The translations under genes were made by a program, and so were the position numbers. Under the pieces are notes generated by a model. It did not search any database. It saw only the letters and a list, made by a program, of their open reading frames with translations, and was not told the DNA's origin. This document shows, piece by piece, positions 1-9,767 of a DNA stretch of 64,000 bases (its first letter is position 1; the number at the start of each line of letters is the position of its first letter). Source of the DNA: Natronococcus pandeyae (lineage in GTDB: Archaea > Halobacteriota > Halobacteria > Halobacteriales > Natrialbaceae); the NCBI RefSeq assembly GCF_008122205.1, contig NZ_PHNJ01000007.1:1-64000 (forward strand). Reading direction: 5' to 3'.

Positions 1-2
1 TC

Positions 3-368
3 GTGGTCGCGTTTGTCGACTCCGGTCTGGCTGCACACTGGCCCGAGTGGAAAGATACGGACCCGGATTCGCTGTACGCTGGCGCCCAGGACCACGATGT
101 AACGTGCTATACGTTTCCGGAGTCGCGGCTCATGCGAGTCAGTGACGCCGAGGCAGCCACCCTCCGCCAAGAGGACACTGGCGTTGTCGCACTGACACCG
201 CTCCGCGAGAAACTGGAGGATGCGGACTGGGAGACCGTCATCGACGAGGGGGTGTTGGTCGTCGAAAAACTGGATGAACAGTACCGGATCCATCTGACAG
301 GCGATGTCGAGGGGGATGGACCCGCGCGCAAGCCCTTAGAGAATATTGTCACGAAATACCTCACGTGA
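3..368 (+). CDS. Hypothetical protein, 5' end outside the window
   Basis: The frame is open from the window edge to a TGA at 366-368 and gives 121 visible residues. The GTG at position 3 is only the first codon in view, so the real start probably lies upstream. The peptide is acidic and soluble-looking with no membrane segment, signal or cysteine motif. The composition (many Asp, Glu, Thr and Val) fits a haloarchaeal cytoplasmic protein. I do not recognise a family. Confidence 0.55.
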   Translation: MVAFVDSGLAAHWPEWKDTDPDSLYAGAQDHDVTCYTFPESRLMRVSDAEAATLRQEDTGVVALTPLREKLEDADWETVIDEGVLVVEKLDEQYRIHLTGDVEGDGPARKPLENIVTKYLT

Positions 369-499
369 CGCCCTCGACTAATAACGGCGGATCGATCGCC
401 AACTCGCGTCACTGGGTATACGCGGCGGCGCTCCCTGGAATCGCCAAACAATCGGTGCGCGATGAAGTGAAGGCGAATGAAGCCGTTTTGCTGACTACA

Positions 500-580
500 C
501 CCTCTATATTCAGCACATGGTTTTTGACAGAATCTGAGTAGGAAGTTCAGTTTTTGCTGAATACACAGCGCGAATGTCCC
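500..580. repeat. Repeat footprint, likely remnant of an insertion-sequence end
   Basis: A 20-base motif at 557-576 (CTGAATACACAGCGCGAATG) recurs at 8425-8444 with one mismatch, and a weaker version lies near 9031-9047. A related TATTCAGCACA string occurs at about 508 and again near 29385-29400. All lie in gene-free sequence. The pattern fits leftover transposon ends, but no transposase is readable here and the assignment is an inference. Confidence 0.3.
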
Positions 581-654
581 ACGACATCAAAGGTGCGCTC
601 GAGACCAGACCCGTCTACTACTCCGATCGCTATTTGCCATCCGCCTCGCAAATA

Positions 655-1632
655 TCAGTAACGCTGAACAACGAGATGATCCGGTTGCCGGGCTCTGAAC
701 GGCCGTTCTCGCCGTCCAGTCTGAGGATTCTCTCGCGAATCGACGATTGATCCATCGGGGTAGATGTCGATCAGGTCTCGGAGGACGATGATCCGTCCGT
801 CATACTCGTCGCGGACGGTCTCGAGTTCGGACTCGAGCGCATCCCGGTCGTCACGACCGATATGCGAGAGGGCGAGCGTCTCGGCACCGGTCGCTCGAGC
901 AATTCGACCGCAGTCGTCTGGAAACGGATGGAGTTCCGTTTTCGCTCCGTCCGCATCTTCAGGCAGCAACCGATGATGGACGAGGACGTCGGTCCCACTG
1001 GCGAGTTGGCGGACGTTGTCCGTGTTGGCGGCGTAATCGCCGGTGAACGTGATCGACGTCCCGCCTGTGGACACGCGATAGGCGAGCGTCGGGACCCGAC
1101 CGTGGACGACAGGGATCGCGTCGATGGAGACACCGTCGGTTTGATACATCCGTACTGGCTCGTCGTCTTCGCCAGCGACGGCATCAATTTCGGTGACCGG
1201 CACGTCGAGCGTGCCGTCAGCATACCGCTCGACGAACTCCGAGAGGTAGCCGTAGGCGCCCGATCCCTCGTTGAAGAGCGTCGAAACCCACGCTTTGGTC
1301 CCGAGCTGGTCGTCGGTTCCCGACGGTCCGTACACCGGAAGCGACTCGTCGCCGCGACCCTGCTGGTAGGCAGCTTTGACGATCGCCGGGAAATCGGCCG
1401 TGTGATCGATGTGCAAGTGGCCGAAGCAGACCGCATCCAGTGCCGTCAGATCGATCCGGACGTCGCTGAGCCGGGCAGCGGTCCCGCCGCCGGCATCGAT
1501 TAACAGGGATGGTTCACCGTCGACGTGAACGAGGTATCCCACAGATGCTCGTTCGTTGTCTACCGCCGACGCACCCGTTCCAAGAACGGTGACGTAGACC
1601 CCATCACGATCGCTCGTTTGGCCGTCAGACAT
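655..1632 (-). CDS. Metallo-beta-lactamase-fold hydrolase
   Basis: A 325-residue protein of the metallo-beta-lactamase superfamily, close in layout to RNase Z/arylsulfatase-type members. The zinc signature HLHIDH is at residues 72-77 (His72, His74, Asp76, His77). Further expected metal ligands sit in a VVHG segment in the middle, a TGDYAAN segment (Asp) and an ALSHIG segment near the C-terminus. There is no signal peptide, so it is probably cytoplasmic. The substrate cannot be told: a tRNA 3' processing role would need the flexible exosite arm, which I do not see clearly. It is divergent from the membrane-protein gene at 1767, with about 130 bases between them. Confidence 0.85.
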   Translation of the reverse strand: MSDGQTSDRDGVYVTVLGTGASAVDNERASVGYLVHVDGEPSLLIDAGGGTAARLSDVRIDLTALDAVCFGHLHIDHTADFPAIVKAAYQQGRGDESLPVYGPSGTDDQLGTKAWVSTLFNEGSGAYGYLSEFVERYADGTLDVPVTEIDAVAGEDDEPVRMYQTDGVSIDAIPVVHGRVPTLAYRVSTGGTSITFTGDYAANTDNVRQLASGTDVLVHHRLLPEDADGAKTELHPFPDDCGRIARATGAETLALSHIGRDDRDALESELETVRDEYDGRIIVLRDLIDIYPDGSIVDSRENPQTGRRERPFRARQPDHLVVQRY

Positions 1633-1766
1633 ACTGCAAACGATCAGTCGGCGTGCTCCTAAGACCCGACCCTGCGAACTCCTGATGCCGACAAATAATC
1701 CCCGTCGAGGTGGTGATTAGTCGAGCGGGGAAACATCCAATACCCCACTTGCCGACTGAATCACAC

Positions 1767-2318
1767 GTGAGCGACAGCCCGCGGATACAGTTCTCGCTCG
1801 TCGGGTTCGTCGTCGCCATCGTGGCGGTGTCCGTCGGTGCAGCGGCAGGGCTGGCGCTGGTACCCGTCGCCGGCTCCTTCGTCGGACTCTTCGTTGGCGG
1901 GTTTTTCGCTGGCATGGCGCTCGAGGACCGTCCGCTACTCGAGGCCGGCGTCGCCGCCGCCCTGGCGAACCTCGGGATCCTCGCAGCCGGCGCGGGCATC
2001 GGAAACGGGATCGTCGCCGCGGTGACCGCACTCGGTGCGATCGATCCTGCGACCCTGCTTGTGTCGATCGCGCTCGGCGCCGCCGTGGCTGCGTTCGGCG
2101 CGCACTTCGGCGACGACCTGCGGGACGGGCTGACCGAACCCGTCGAGGATGCCGGTGCTCGAGCCCCTCGTCCCGACACCCATTCGTCGCCCGCGGCCGC
2201 GTCGTCGGCCTCCCACGCCGACGACGCGAACGATCACGAGCCGGTGGCCGACGAACCACACGAACGGGGAACCGAACCGGCCGACTCCCGCGACGACGTC
2301 GAACTGGACCGTGACTAG
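1767..2318 (+). CDS. Small haloarchaeal membrane protein (DUF5518-like)
   Basis: I chose the GTG at 1767, because the longer reading from 1710 adds 19 residues with no haloarchaeal character. From there the protein is 183 residues, with about four Gly/Ala-rich membrane segments in its first 115 residues (FVVAIVAVSVG, FVGLFVGGFFAG and similar) and then a long acidic, Ser/Ala/His-rich tail. Glycine-zipper-like segments of this type are typical of haloarchaeal DUF5518-like proteins. That family assignment is from memory and not firm. The function is unknown. It precedes the subtilase gene at 2386 by 67 bases. Confidence 0.65.
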   Translation: MSDSPRIQFSLVGFVVAIVAVSVGAAAGLALVPVAGSFVGLFVGGFFAGMALEDRPLLEAGVAAALANLGILAAGAGIGNGIVAAVTALGAIDPATLLVSIALGAAVAAFGAHFGDDLRDGLTEPVEDAGARAPRPDTHSSPAAASSASHADDANDHEPVADEPHERGTEPADSRDDVELDRD

Positions 2319-2385
2319 GCTTCCGGCGCGACGGCCCGTCTCCGGGTTCCGGATTTATTAGCAACGACATGGAAAGAACGAGCGT

Positions 2386-3594
2386 ATGGGGAGCCACGAG
2401 TGGTCCCGGCGTGACCTGTTGAAATCCGTGGGAACGGGCACGCTCGGGCTTGGCGTTGGAGCCGCCGTCTACCGCTGGCTGGACCACTACATCGTCGGTA
2501 CGCGGTCGGCCGACGGCGCGGCCGCGGTCGCGTCCGTGTCGGACAGCGGGACCGACCGGATCGACCTCACCGAGCACACGTCGCTAAAACTGGTCCGGGG
2601 CGTCTTCTCTCGGGACCGACTCGAGTCGTTGCGCTCTCGCGACGACGTCGCGTTCGTCCAACCCGACCACGTTCTGACGCGCGTCTCCACGCGAGGGGAC
2701 GGGACCGCACAGACGCTCCCGTGGGGAGTCGACCGGATCGGAGGCGACGTTGCCCACGCGGAGGGGGCAACGGGAGCGGGCGTCGACGTCGGTGTCATCG
2801 ACCACGGCATCGCCGCTGGCCACGCCGACCTGGAGGAGAACCTGGCGGATCCGGATGTCGAGACTAACCACGAGTCGTGGGTCGACTGCCAGGGGTGTGA
2901 CCAGCCGTGGGGGGACGACCTCGGGCACGGAACCCACGTCGCGGGGACCATCGCCGCTGCGGACGGCGACGATGGCGTCGTCGGCGTCGCTCCGGACGCG
3001 ACGCTCCACGCGCTGAAGGTCTGTGGCGGGGCGGGCGGCTGCCGCGCCTCCGCGATCGTTGAGGCGATCCGGTACGCCGCCGACCAGGAGTGGGATGTGA
3101 TAAATCTCAGCCTCGGGTCGGGCCAGGCGTCGCCGGCGCTGCAAACTGCCGGTCAGTACGCCCTCGAGGCGGGCGTCCTGCCGGTCGCGGCCGCGGGTAA
3201 CTACGGCCGGCCCGACTCCGTCGGCTACCCGGCTGCCTACGACGAGTTCGTCGCTGTCGCCGCGACGGATATCGACGACGAACTCGCCGGCTTCTCCTCG
3301 ACCGGCCCCGAGGTCGACATCGCGGCCCCGGGAGTAGACGTCTGTTCGGCGGTCGTCGACGGCTACGCCGTCCAGAGCGGTACCTCGGTGGCAGCACCGC
3401 ACGTGACGGGTGCCGCCGCCACGCTGCTGGCCGACGGCTACACCCCGACCGACGCTCGCGAGCGACTCCTCGAGACAGCCGAAGATCTCGGCTGGGCCGA
3501 TACCGACCAGGGGCGAGGTCTGGTCGACGTGGCGGCGGCACACGGGTACGAGTCGGACGACGGCACTGTCGAGCGACCGCGTTGTCCGTCCTGA
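2386..3594 (+). CDS. Tat-exported subtilisin-like serine protease (S8)
   Basis: A 402-residue halolysin-type protease. The N-terminus carries a Tat motif (SRRDLL, residues 7-12) and a Gly/Ala-rich core. A short I9-like prodomain follows at about 50-110. The triad is Asp139 (VGVIDHG), His181 (HGTHVAG) and Ser334 (SGTSVAAP), with the oxyanion Asn272 in AAAGNYG. Cys168/Cys171 and Cys213/Cys219 could form disulfides outside the cell. It lacks the long C-terminal extension of classical halolysins. It stands alone, with no obvious operon partner. All catalytic residues are present, so it should be active. Confidence 0.9.
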   Translation: MGSHEWSRRDLLKSVGTGTLGLGVGAAVYRWLDHYIVGTRSADGAAAVASVSDSGTDRIDLTEHTSLKLVRGVFSRDRLESLRSRDDVAFVQPDHVLTRVSTRGDGTAQTLPWGVDRIGGDVAHAEGATGAGVDVGVIDHGIAAGHADLEENLADPDVETNHESWVDCQGCDQPWGDDLGHGTHVAGTIAAADGDDGVVGVAPDATLHALKVCGGAGGCRASAIVEAIRYAADQEWDVINLSLGSGQASPALQTAGQYALEAGVLPVAAAGNYGRPDSVGYPAAYDEFVAVAATDIDDELAGFSSTGPEVDIAAPGVDVCSAVVDGYAVQSGTSVAAPHVTGAAATLLADGYTPTDARERLLETAEDLGWADTDQGRGLVDVAAAHGYESDDGTVERPRCPS

Positions 3595-4080
3595 CAGTCG
3601 GCTTTCTCTCGGGCGATCGCTCCATTGGTGGCAGGTTCGACGTCCCGACGGCCGATACAGCGGTGTCTCGTGGGTCTCGAGACGGTTTCGTGCCAGAGTT
3701 ACCATATCGTGGGATGCAAGCTGGCGAACTACCAGCGTAAGACGCGACTATCGGATCGTCACAGCGTTCCGACACCCAGTCGCCGATGCGCTCGAGATCG
3801 ACGGTCTGGGTGTCCGTGATCGAGAGTTCTCCGATTTCGTACTGCGGTCCCACTCGTGATAGACACACTCGGAGTTCCGCTGGAGTTCCGTAACTCGAGC
3901 GGCCACGACGTAGGACGACCGGTCTTCGACGCGACGACGCCCACCAGAAGCGTCATCACCGCGCTCTGGACGGCGCTCGATGTACGCCGTCCGCTTGTGC
4001 AATCCGGGCGGTGAACGGTTTGCCCGATCCCCGACAATGACAGGTAGTAACATAACGAATCATATCTGAGTAGTAATACC
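3595..4080. other. Gene-free 486 bp with degraded coding-like sequence on minus strand
   Basis: No intact gene. On the minus strand a coding-like peptide (around VGPQYEIGELSITDTQTVDL, about 3720-3860) continues in a different frame from an upstream piece (around SSYVVAARVTELQRNSE, about 3860-3940). This looks like one frameshifted and decayed gene, which I cannot assign to a family. The last about 50 bases before 4081 are AT-rich and probably hold the promoter of the threonine synthase gene. Confidence 0.3.
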
Positions 4081-5349
4081 ATGGCGCTGGACCACGTCGA
4101 AACCCTCGAATGTACGCTCTGTGGAGCAACGTATGATCCCGACCAAGTCATCTATACATGCCCCAACCACGAAGGGGTGGCTGGCATTCTCGATGTGAAG
4201 TACGACTACGATGTCATCAACGACCAGTTCGATGCTGTACTGGACGGACACATTTCGAGCCAATGGAAGTACCAGGCGTTCCTGCCAGTCGATACGTCGG
4301 CGACCCCGGTAACGCTTGAGGAGGGCGGGACGGAACTTCTTGACGCACCACAACTCAGCGAGACACTTGGTGTGAACGTCCGAATCAAGAACGATGGCCG
4401 AAATCCGACAGGCTGTTTCAAGGACCGTGCGACGAGCGTCGCAGTCACCAAAGCCCAGCACGCGGATCAGGATGTCGTCACCTGTGCGTCGACGGGAAAC
4501 GCTGCGGCCTCGCTCGCGGGGTACGCAGCACGGGCCGGCCTCGACTGTCGCATCTTCGTCCCTGCGGACGCTCCCGAGGGGAAACTCGTGCAGCCACGCG
4601 TCTACGGTGCTGACGTCCTCGCGGTGGCCGGAAGCTACGACGAGGCGTACGATCTGAGTTTAGCGGTGACTGACGCCTACGGCTGGTACAATCGGAACGC
4701 TGCGATCAATCCCTTTCAGATCGAGGGGAAACGAACCGTCGGTCACGAACTCGCTGAGCAGACACGCGAGGAGGTCCCGGATTGGGTCGTCTTCTCGATG
4801 GGTGACGGGTGTACGATTGCTGGCTGCTGGAAAGGGTTCCAGGAGTTCGCCGAGTTAGACTACGTCGATGACACGCCACAGATGCTCGGCGTACAGCCTG
4901 AGGGTGCGAGCGCCATCCACGATGCGTTCCACGAGCACGACGAGATCGACGATGTTGCGGAGACGCTCGCTGACGCCGTTGCAGTGGGTCGCCCGCGAAA
5001 TACGCTGAAAGCCTGTCGAGCGCTCGAGGAGAGCGGTGGAACCGCGGTCACTATCAGTGACAACGACATTCTGGCGGCCGAGACCCTCCTCGGCCGAACG
5101 GAGGGCATTTACGCTGAACCGGCAGGTGCAGCCCCGATAGCCGGTATCCGTGCGGCGAGGGAGCGTGGGATCATCGCCGATGATGAGTCAGTGGTGGCGG
5201 TCGTTACGGGCTTCGGACTAAAGGACACGGCGGGCGCGAAGCGTGCGGTTGGTGAGGTGACCGACATCAAACCGACGCTCGATGATGTTGCGGCCCACTA
5301 TGGTGCGAGTGATGGCGGCGTAGAGCAGGTCTCGGGGTCCGAATTGTGA
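4081..5349 (+). CDS. thrC: Threonine synthase (PLP-dependent)
   Basis: A 422-residue fold-type II PLP enzyme that would convert O-phosphohomoserine to threonine. The N-terminus has a zinc-ribbon-like segment (Cys11, Cys14, Cys27) typical of archaeal threonine synthases. The PLP lysine is Lys114 in PTGCFKDRAT. The STGNAAASLAGYAARAG segment follows, and the phosphate/PLP-binding SMGDG region lies further on. Its stop overlaps the start of the M20 gene (GTGA at 5346-5349), so the two are translationally coupled. That partner is unusual for threonine biosynthesis, so a diverged substrate is possible. Confidence 0.88.
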   Translation: MALDHVETLECTLCGATYDPDQVIYTCPNHEGVAGILDVKYDYDVINDQFDAVLDGHISSQWKYQAFLPVDTSATPVTLEEGGTELLDAPQLSETLGVNVRIKNDGRNPTGCFKDRATSVAVTKAQHADQDVVTCASTGNAAASLAGYAARAGLDCRIFVPADAPEGKLVQPRVYGADVLAVAGSYDEAYDLSLAVTDAYGWYNRNAAINPFQIEGKRTVGHELAEQTREEVPDWVVFSMGDGCTIAGCWKGFQEFAELDYVDDTPQMLGVQPEGASAIHDAFHEHDEIDDVAETLADAVAVGRPRNTLKACRALEESGGTAVTISDNDILAAETLLGRTEGIYAEPAGAAPIAGIRAARERGIIADDESVVAVVTGFGLKDTAGAKRAVGEVTDIKPTLDDVAAHYGASDGGVEQVSGSEL

Positions 5350-6548
5350 GTCGTGATCCGGCGGAAGTGAACGAGTATCCGACGGATCTGTCGTCGCTTG
5401 CAGCCGCCTTGGTTCGCATCGAATCTGAAAACCCGCCGGGAAACGAGCAGGCCTGCGCGGAGTACGTTTACGACTGGTTCGATCACCATCGCATCGACGC
5501 GACCCTTCTCAGAGAACCCGATCCTGACCGACCGCAGGTAGGTGCACGAGTCGGGACTGGTGGTCCAACGCTGGTGCTAAACGGTCATCTCGACGTTGTC
5601 CCCGCCGGCGACCCCGACGAGTGGACATACCCGCCGTACGACGGCGTTATCGACGACGGACGTCTCTACGGCCGCGGGAGCGTGGATATGAAAACGGGCG
5701 TCGCCATCGCCATGCTCTCGGCGTACAACCTCCGTAGCGAGATCGAGTCAGGGGAGCTTGATGGCTCGATCGTCATCCACGCCGCCATTGGTGAAGAGAC
5801 AGCTGCCCCCGGAACGAAATCGCTTCTTGAGGCGGGCTTTGATGGCGATTTCGGTATCGTCCTCGAACCAACCGAACTGCGAGTCGCGACGAGCGAGAAG
5901 GGGATGGCGTGGTACGAGATCGGCTGGGCGGGAGAGCCGGCTCACGCCAGCCGACCCGACCAGGGACGGAACCCGATCGAACACATCCAACCCGTCACTG
6001 ACGCGCTTACAGACTACGATGCCCGGCTCCGAGAGCGGAGTGATCCATTGTGCGGACAGGCGTACGGGACCGTCACGCAGGTAGTCGCGGGAGCCGACTC
6101 AAACAAGGCCGTCCTGCCAGACCGGGCATACGTGACACTTGACCGTCGAATTCTCCCCGAGGAAACCATCACGGAGGTGGACGAGGAGGTTGCCGAACTG
6201 ATCGACACCCTCAATCGTGAACACGGCATTGCTGCGACGTGGGAACGTCACGAGACGTACGCCTCAGCCGAAATCCCGGTCGATCACCGGCTTGCGGGGG
6301 TCGTTCGCGACCACTCCGAAGCGGTGGCAGATATCTCCCCCGAGCCATGGGGGATCAAGGCTTCCACCGACGTTCGAGACTTCGTCAACAGTGCCGGAAT
6401 CCCAGCAATCACCTGGGGTCCCGGAAGTTTGGCGCAAGCACATACCATCGACGAATACGTCGAGTTGGCTGCTGCGGAGACTGGGTTGGTAATCCTCGAA
6501 CGGGCGGCGAGAACACTCTTGACGGAGGACTCATCGGTGTCGAATTGA
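5346..6548 (+). CDS. M20-family metallopeptidase / N-acyl-amino-acid deacylase (ArgE/DapE-like)
   Basis: A 400-residue zinc amidohydrolase. The metal-binding HLDVVP has His81 and Asp83. Asp114 lies in GSVDMKTG, and the catalytic/metal glutamates Glu150-Glu151 lie in IGEET. Length and order fit the ArgE/DapE/ACY1 subfamily with a dimerisation domain in the middle. The start is a GTG overlapping the threonine synthase stop, so translation is coupled. The substrate is unknown: deacylation or deamidation of an amino-acid derivative related to the upstream PLP enzyme is an inference. No signal peptide, so cytoplasmic. It ends 45 bases from the convergent regulator. Confidence 0.85.
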   Translation: MSRDPAEVNEYPTDLSSLAAALVRIESENPPGNEQACAEYVYDWFDHHRIDATLLREPDPDRPQVGARVGTGGPTLVLNGHLDVVPAGDPDEWTYPPYDGVIDDGRLYGRGSVDMKTGVAIAMLSAYNLRSEIESGELDGSIVIHAAIGEETAAPGTKSLLEAGFDGDFGIVLEPTELRVATSEKGMAWYEIGWAGEPAHASRPDQGRNPIEHIQPVTDALTDYDARLRERSDPLCGQAYGTVTQVVAGADSNKAVLPDRAYVTLDRRILPEETITEVDEEVAELIDTLNREHGIAATWERHETYASAEIPVDHRLAGVVRDHSEAVADISPEPWGIKASTDVRDFVNSAGIPAITWGPGSLAQAHTIDEYVELAAAETGLVILERAARTLLTEDSSVSN

Positions 6549-6592
6549 GTCCGTGTCACGAGAGGAACACTCTTACTGGTCGAATGACTGAG

Positions 6593-7321
6593 TCACGGCG
6601 TTCCCAGCAGCTTGGCCTCGGCCTTGTGGAGGTGTTCGTGGAGGGTTGCGGTTGCGATGTCTAGTTCGTCTGCTAATTCGGTGCCCGAGATTTGTTTCGG
6701 CCATTCGTAGTAGCCTCTGGCGCGAGCGAGTTCGAAAACTTCGCGCTGTCGGGCAGAGAGTGACGTGATCGAGAACGGCGCTTCGCCGGCGGTGTTCGTC
6801 GTGCGGGCGAGACTAGAGACGGTGATCTCGGCGTCGTGTGCCGTGGCGATCGTGTCCAGCGTATCGCGTACGTCTCGACGCGTCCGCATCGTGAGTAGAT
6901 TCCATTGTTCTCGTCCGTCATGGGTGTTGACCGGTTGAGCGGTGACGAAGTCCCGCGAAAGAAAGGCGCCACTGATCTGAGAGCCTGCTTCGTGTTCGAT
7001 CAACAGGTCGCGGGTCGCGTTCCCGGGCTTCGATCCCTGCACGACCGCTTCGGGCGTAGAGTTGGGGACCTCGGTGGCAGTATGGACCTGTGGGAACGTC
7101 CTGATCGTTTCGACGGCGTCGTCAAGGTCACGCCGTCGATCGGCATAGAGTGTGACAAACGCCTTCGACCGGGCTCCGGTCGTCCTCGAGACGACACGCC
7201 CGAGAATGCCGACGTCCGTCGCTTCGGTGGTTTCAATCGTCCAGCAGCCAGGATGCCAGACTTCCAGAGTCACTCGTGTTGGTTCGGATTCCACACACAT
7301 GCCCTTGCCACGGAATCGCAC
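6593..7321 (-). CDS. Bat-type (bacterio-opsin activator) HTH regulator
   Basis: A 242-residue transcription regulator of the haloarchaeal Bat/HTH-10 family. The C-terminus (about 180-240) has the typical segment LSARQREVFELARARGYYE followed by a helix-turn-helix (TELADELDIATATLHEHL). The N-terminal about 170 residues form a small-molecule or sensor-like domain. An alternative start is Met8 (7300). It converges on the thrC/M20 pair and may control it, but no binding site could be identified. All expected family features are present. Confidence 0.85.
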   Translation of the reverse strand: MRFRGKGMCVESEPTRVTLEVWHPGCWTIETTEATDVGILGRVVSRTTGARSKAFVTLYADRRRDLDDAVETIRTFPQVHTATEVPNSTPEAVVQGSKPGNATRDLLIEHEAGSQISGAFLSRDFVTAQPVNTHDGREQWNLLTMRTRRDVRDTLDTIATAHDAEITVSSLARTTNTAGEAPFSITSLSARQREVFELARARGYYEWPKQISGTELADELDIATATLHEHLHKAEAKLLGTP

Positions 7322-7559
7322 GGGGACAACCTATAGGTACTGTTCGCCAGCTCCCGGCATGAGTCGTTCAATCTTTTAGTTTGACACAAAAGTTGCCGCG
7401 ATCTGGTGACTCCATTTCATCTGTTTCAATTGGAAATCTGCGTGGGGAGGCGGGGCGGTGTAATTTTTTGGCTCTGTTCGCTTGGGGACACTCGGAAAGG
7501 AAGGCTCGAAAATACGCTCTTTTGATTCGTCTCGAGAACTGGTACCAGTGACGAGAAGA

Positions 7560-8228
7560 TCAGATACTGGGACGGTATGGGCATCGACTAGAAGAGCGAC
7601 TACTCTTGTCTTGACCGAGGCGTTCAGCGCGCCCTTTGATCCCACGCATCAGTCCACGCTCCATGATGAAATGAGGGAGTTCGTACGCCAGATAGCGGAG
7701 AACGTACCCGAGGACTGTTCGGGTCTTCGGCTTTCGACCTCGAACGATGAAACGCGTCGTCTCCTCGTTCACCGGATCGAGATGGAACGTCCACGTCCCG
7801 CCGTCGTGTCCCTGGAGGACGAGCGTTCGGTCCGGTTCGATTCGCCTCACGGTCATGGACGTAACCGGACTCTGTAACCAGTACTCTTCGTGAACCATGC
7901 GAATCGAATCACCCTCCTCCAGCTCCTGAAGCTCCGGGAGGATTCGATCGACGTTGTGGATATCCGCGCCGACGAGATTTTCAAGCCGGGTGTAACTGTA
8001 GAAGCCACCGCGTCCCTGTCCGAGTTGCATTATCCACGGCCACACGTCCTCACTAGGTGCCTCGACCGTGATCGCGCGGGTGGTTTCATCGCTCGGTTCA
8101 GGAACGAGGTCGTCGCCCGGCAACTGTCGGCTGATCTCCTCGTCCGTGGCACCCCATGTTCTGTGCCACGACCGGAAAAGAACGTGATAACTCGTGACAA
8201 GACCGGCCAACAGGAGTACCATCAACAC
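7560..8228 (-). CDS. Membrane-anchored SRPBCC-family protein
   Basis: A 222-residue protein with one N-terminal hydrophobic segment ([18 protein letters not shown]) and then a START/SRPBCC-like domain. The latter is recognised by [28 protein letters not shown] and the following ligand-cavity strands. Such domains bind lipids or other hydrophobic ligands. The helix near the C-terminus ([27 protein letters not shown]) is also family-typical. Close relatives exist in bacteria and haloarchaea, without a proven function. The start is uncertain and an upstream non-ATG start is possible. It stands alone between regions rich in remnants. Confidence 0.75.
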   Translation of the reverse strand: MLMVLLLAGLVTSYHVLFRSWHRTWGATDEEISRQLPGDDLVPEPSDETTRAITVEAPSEDVWPWIMQLGQGRGGFYSYTRLENLVGADIHNVDRILPELQELEEGDSIRMVHEEYWLQSPVTSMTVRRIEPDRTLVLQGHDGGTWTFHLDPVNEETTRFIVRGRKPKTRTVLGYVLRYLAYELPHFIMERGLMRGIKGRAERLGQDKSSRSSSRCPYRPSI

Positions 8229-8424
8229 ACCGTTGTGCCGACGGGTTGCCGTCGAGGATAGTTCCGTTGTTCCTTTCCCCGTCGAGAATGTGCGGCTGAC
8301 TCGGGTCGTGCGTATTGATGTACTCGTCTCGATATGAACTCGAATCTGCCTTTCATCGTAATTGAGTACGCCTCACGACGACAAATAACGGAGCGTCGAG
8401 TTCATCGGGCGGATTCAGTCTCTG

Positions 8425-8444
8425 TTGAATACACAGCGCGAATG
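8425..8444 (+). repeat. Second copy of the 557-576 repeat
   Basis: Nineteen of twenty bases match the motif at 557-576. It sits between the SRPBCC and cupin genes in non-coding sequence. It is probably a transposon-end remnant, but no flanking duplication could be recognised. Confidence 0.35.
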
Positions 8445-8477
8445 CATCGCGAATGAGCAGTGACGGAGGGAAGAGAA

Positions 8478-8840
8478 TTACTGCTCACTCACTTCTTCTT
8501 CAAAGGCGACGACCTGCTCGTCCCCCACCGTCCACGCATCGTGTCCCGGAGGGATCAAGGCGACATCACCCCCTTCGAGGGTTTCACGGGTTCCATTATC
8601 CATTTCTACAGTCATCTTCCCGTCGAGCATGTACCACCGATGAGGAGACGGACAGTTTTCCGTTTCCAGTTCGGGAGCGTTATCTCTGGAAAATTTCCAG
8701 CCCGGATCGAGCCTGTACAGCCAGAACGTTCCGTCCCCAAATTGCACGCTTTTGGCTTGACCATTGTCAAATGTGACCGTCTCGTCGGGTGATTCGAACG
8801 ACTTTACTTGTAACTCTCCGACCATGGTGAATGGTAGCAC
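8478..8840 (-). CDS. Small cupin-domain protein
   Basis: A 120-residue single-domain cupin. Hallmarks are SPHRWYMLDGKMTVEMDNG (motif 1 region), LEGGDVALIPPGHDAW (motif 2), and an acidic tail. The Met6 codon (8825) is the more likely start, giving 115 residues. Only one clear histidine is left in motif 1, so metal binding is uncertain. Similar haloarchaeal cupins with a non-metal pocket are common. The role is unknown, possibly ligand sensing or isomerisation. Confidence 0.75.
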   Translation of the reverse strand: MLPFTMVGELQVKSFESPDETVTFDNGQAKSVQFGDGTFWLYRLDPGWKFSRDNAPELETENCPSPHRWYMLDGKMTVEMDNGTRETLEGGDVALIPPGHDAWTVGDEQVVAFEEEVSEQ

Positions 8841-9767
8841 ATTGTGGTGGAGAATAACTGTTTCTACAAAGAACGGAGATGAACGGGTTTGGATGAAGCC
8901 CCAATCGCAAACGGCCCCTTCGTGAATCGAAATCGAGAGGAATGCGACGTCACTGCGTGTGATGAACGGTCCTCTGAAGTCAGCAGTCGATTTCTAACAA
9001 CTTCTGAATAAGTAGGTTCGGAGCGTGATGGATACACGGCGCGTATCTCGCACAAAACCTGCCCAATTCCAGAAACGCTAGGCAATCCTTCAAGATAGTT
9101 ATCACGTATATTGGCTTACACGACGATGTGAGCCGAAAAAGTGGCCACTGGCTAGCCGGGGGCTCTTCGTGTTTGCGGTCGGCTCGCCGTTAACTCTCTG
9201 CTCGGTCCGCTTCTGGCGGTCGTCGTCACCTACCCGTTCTCGTCGATGCGGAGGACTCAAGCCGGTCTCGATAGCTCCAAACCGTCCGTGCCGATACGTC
9301 CGCCGGTCAGAAGGTCGCGCTGTGACAGATGGCACTCAACGGTGAGAAGCGTATGAACGATTTGTCCGACGGTCGGTAGCAGCTCGGAGAGCAAGTGAGC
9401 AGGCTCGAGCGTTCCCAACGCGTACCGGAGTTCACGACTCTCGTCTCAACCGGCGAGTTGGTGGAGTGCTCGAGCAGCGGTGTACGGTGAACCGGTCAGT
9501 GCGTGGAGCAACGAAACGATATCTCGAGTTGGTCGCAAATTCTTCGACTGTGGAATCCGGGTTGCAGTCGGTGCGTAGGCTGCCCGATCGACCGTCGAAA
9601 GGGAGACGTGCACCGCGAATTCGGTACATCGTCAGCGACCGCTGCTGGCGTCTCGAGCGATTGCTCGAGTTTGAGGCGGAGTCGGTGGAGGTCGTTCCCA
9701 CGAACGACCGGAGAGCCAATGAGCGTCCCCAGCGGGTCGTCGGCATCGACGGGCTCCGGGAGCACGT
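8841..9767. other. Decayed, gene-poor interval
   Basis: Nothing in this 927-base stretch can be supported as a gene. Short open frames on both strands lack recognisable motifs and have the Arg/Ser-rich composition of out-of-frame high-GC sequence. A minus-strand peptide around 9600-9770 (VDADDPLGTLIGSPVVRGND) looks coding-like but ends quickly. A weak copy of the repeat motif lies at about 9031-9047. Confidence 0.4.
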
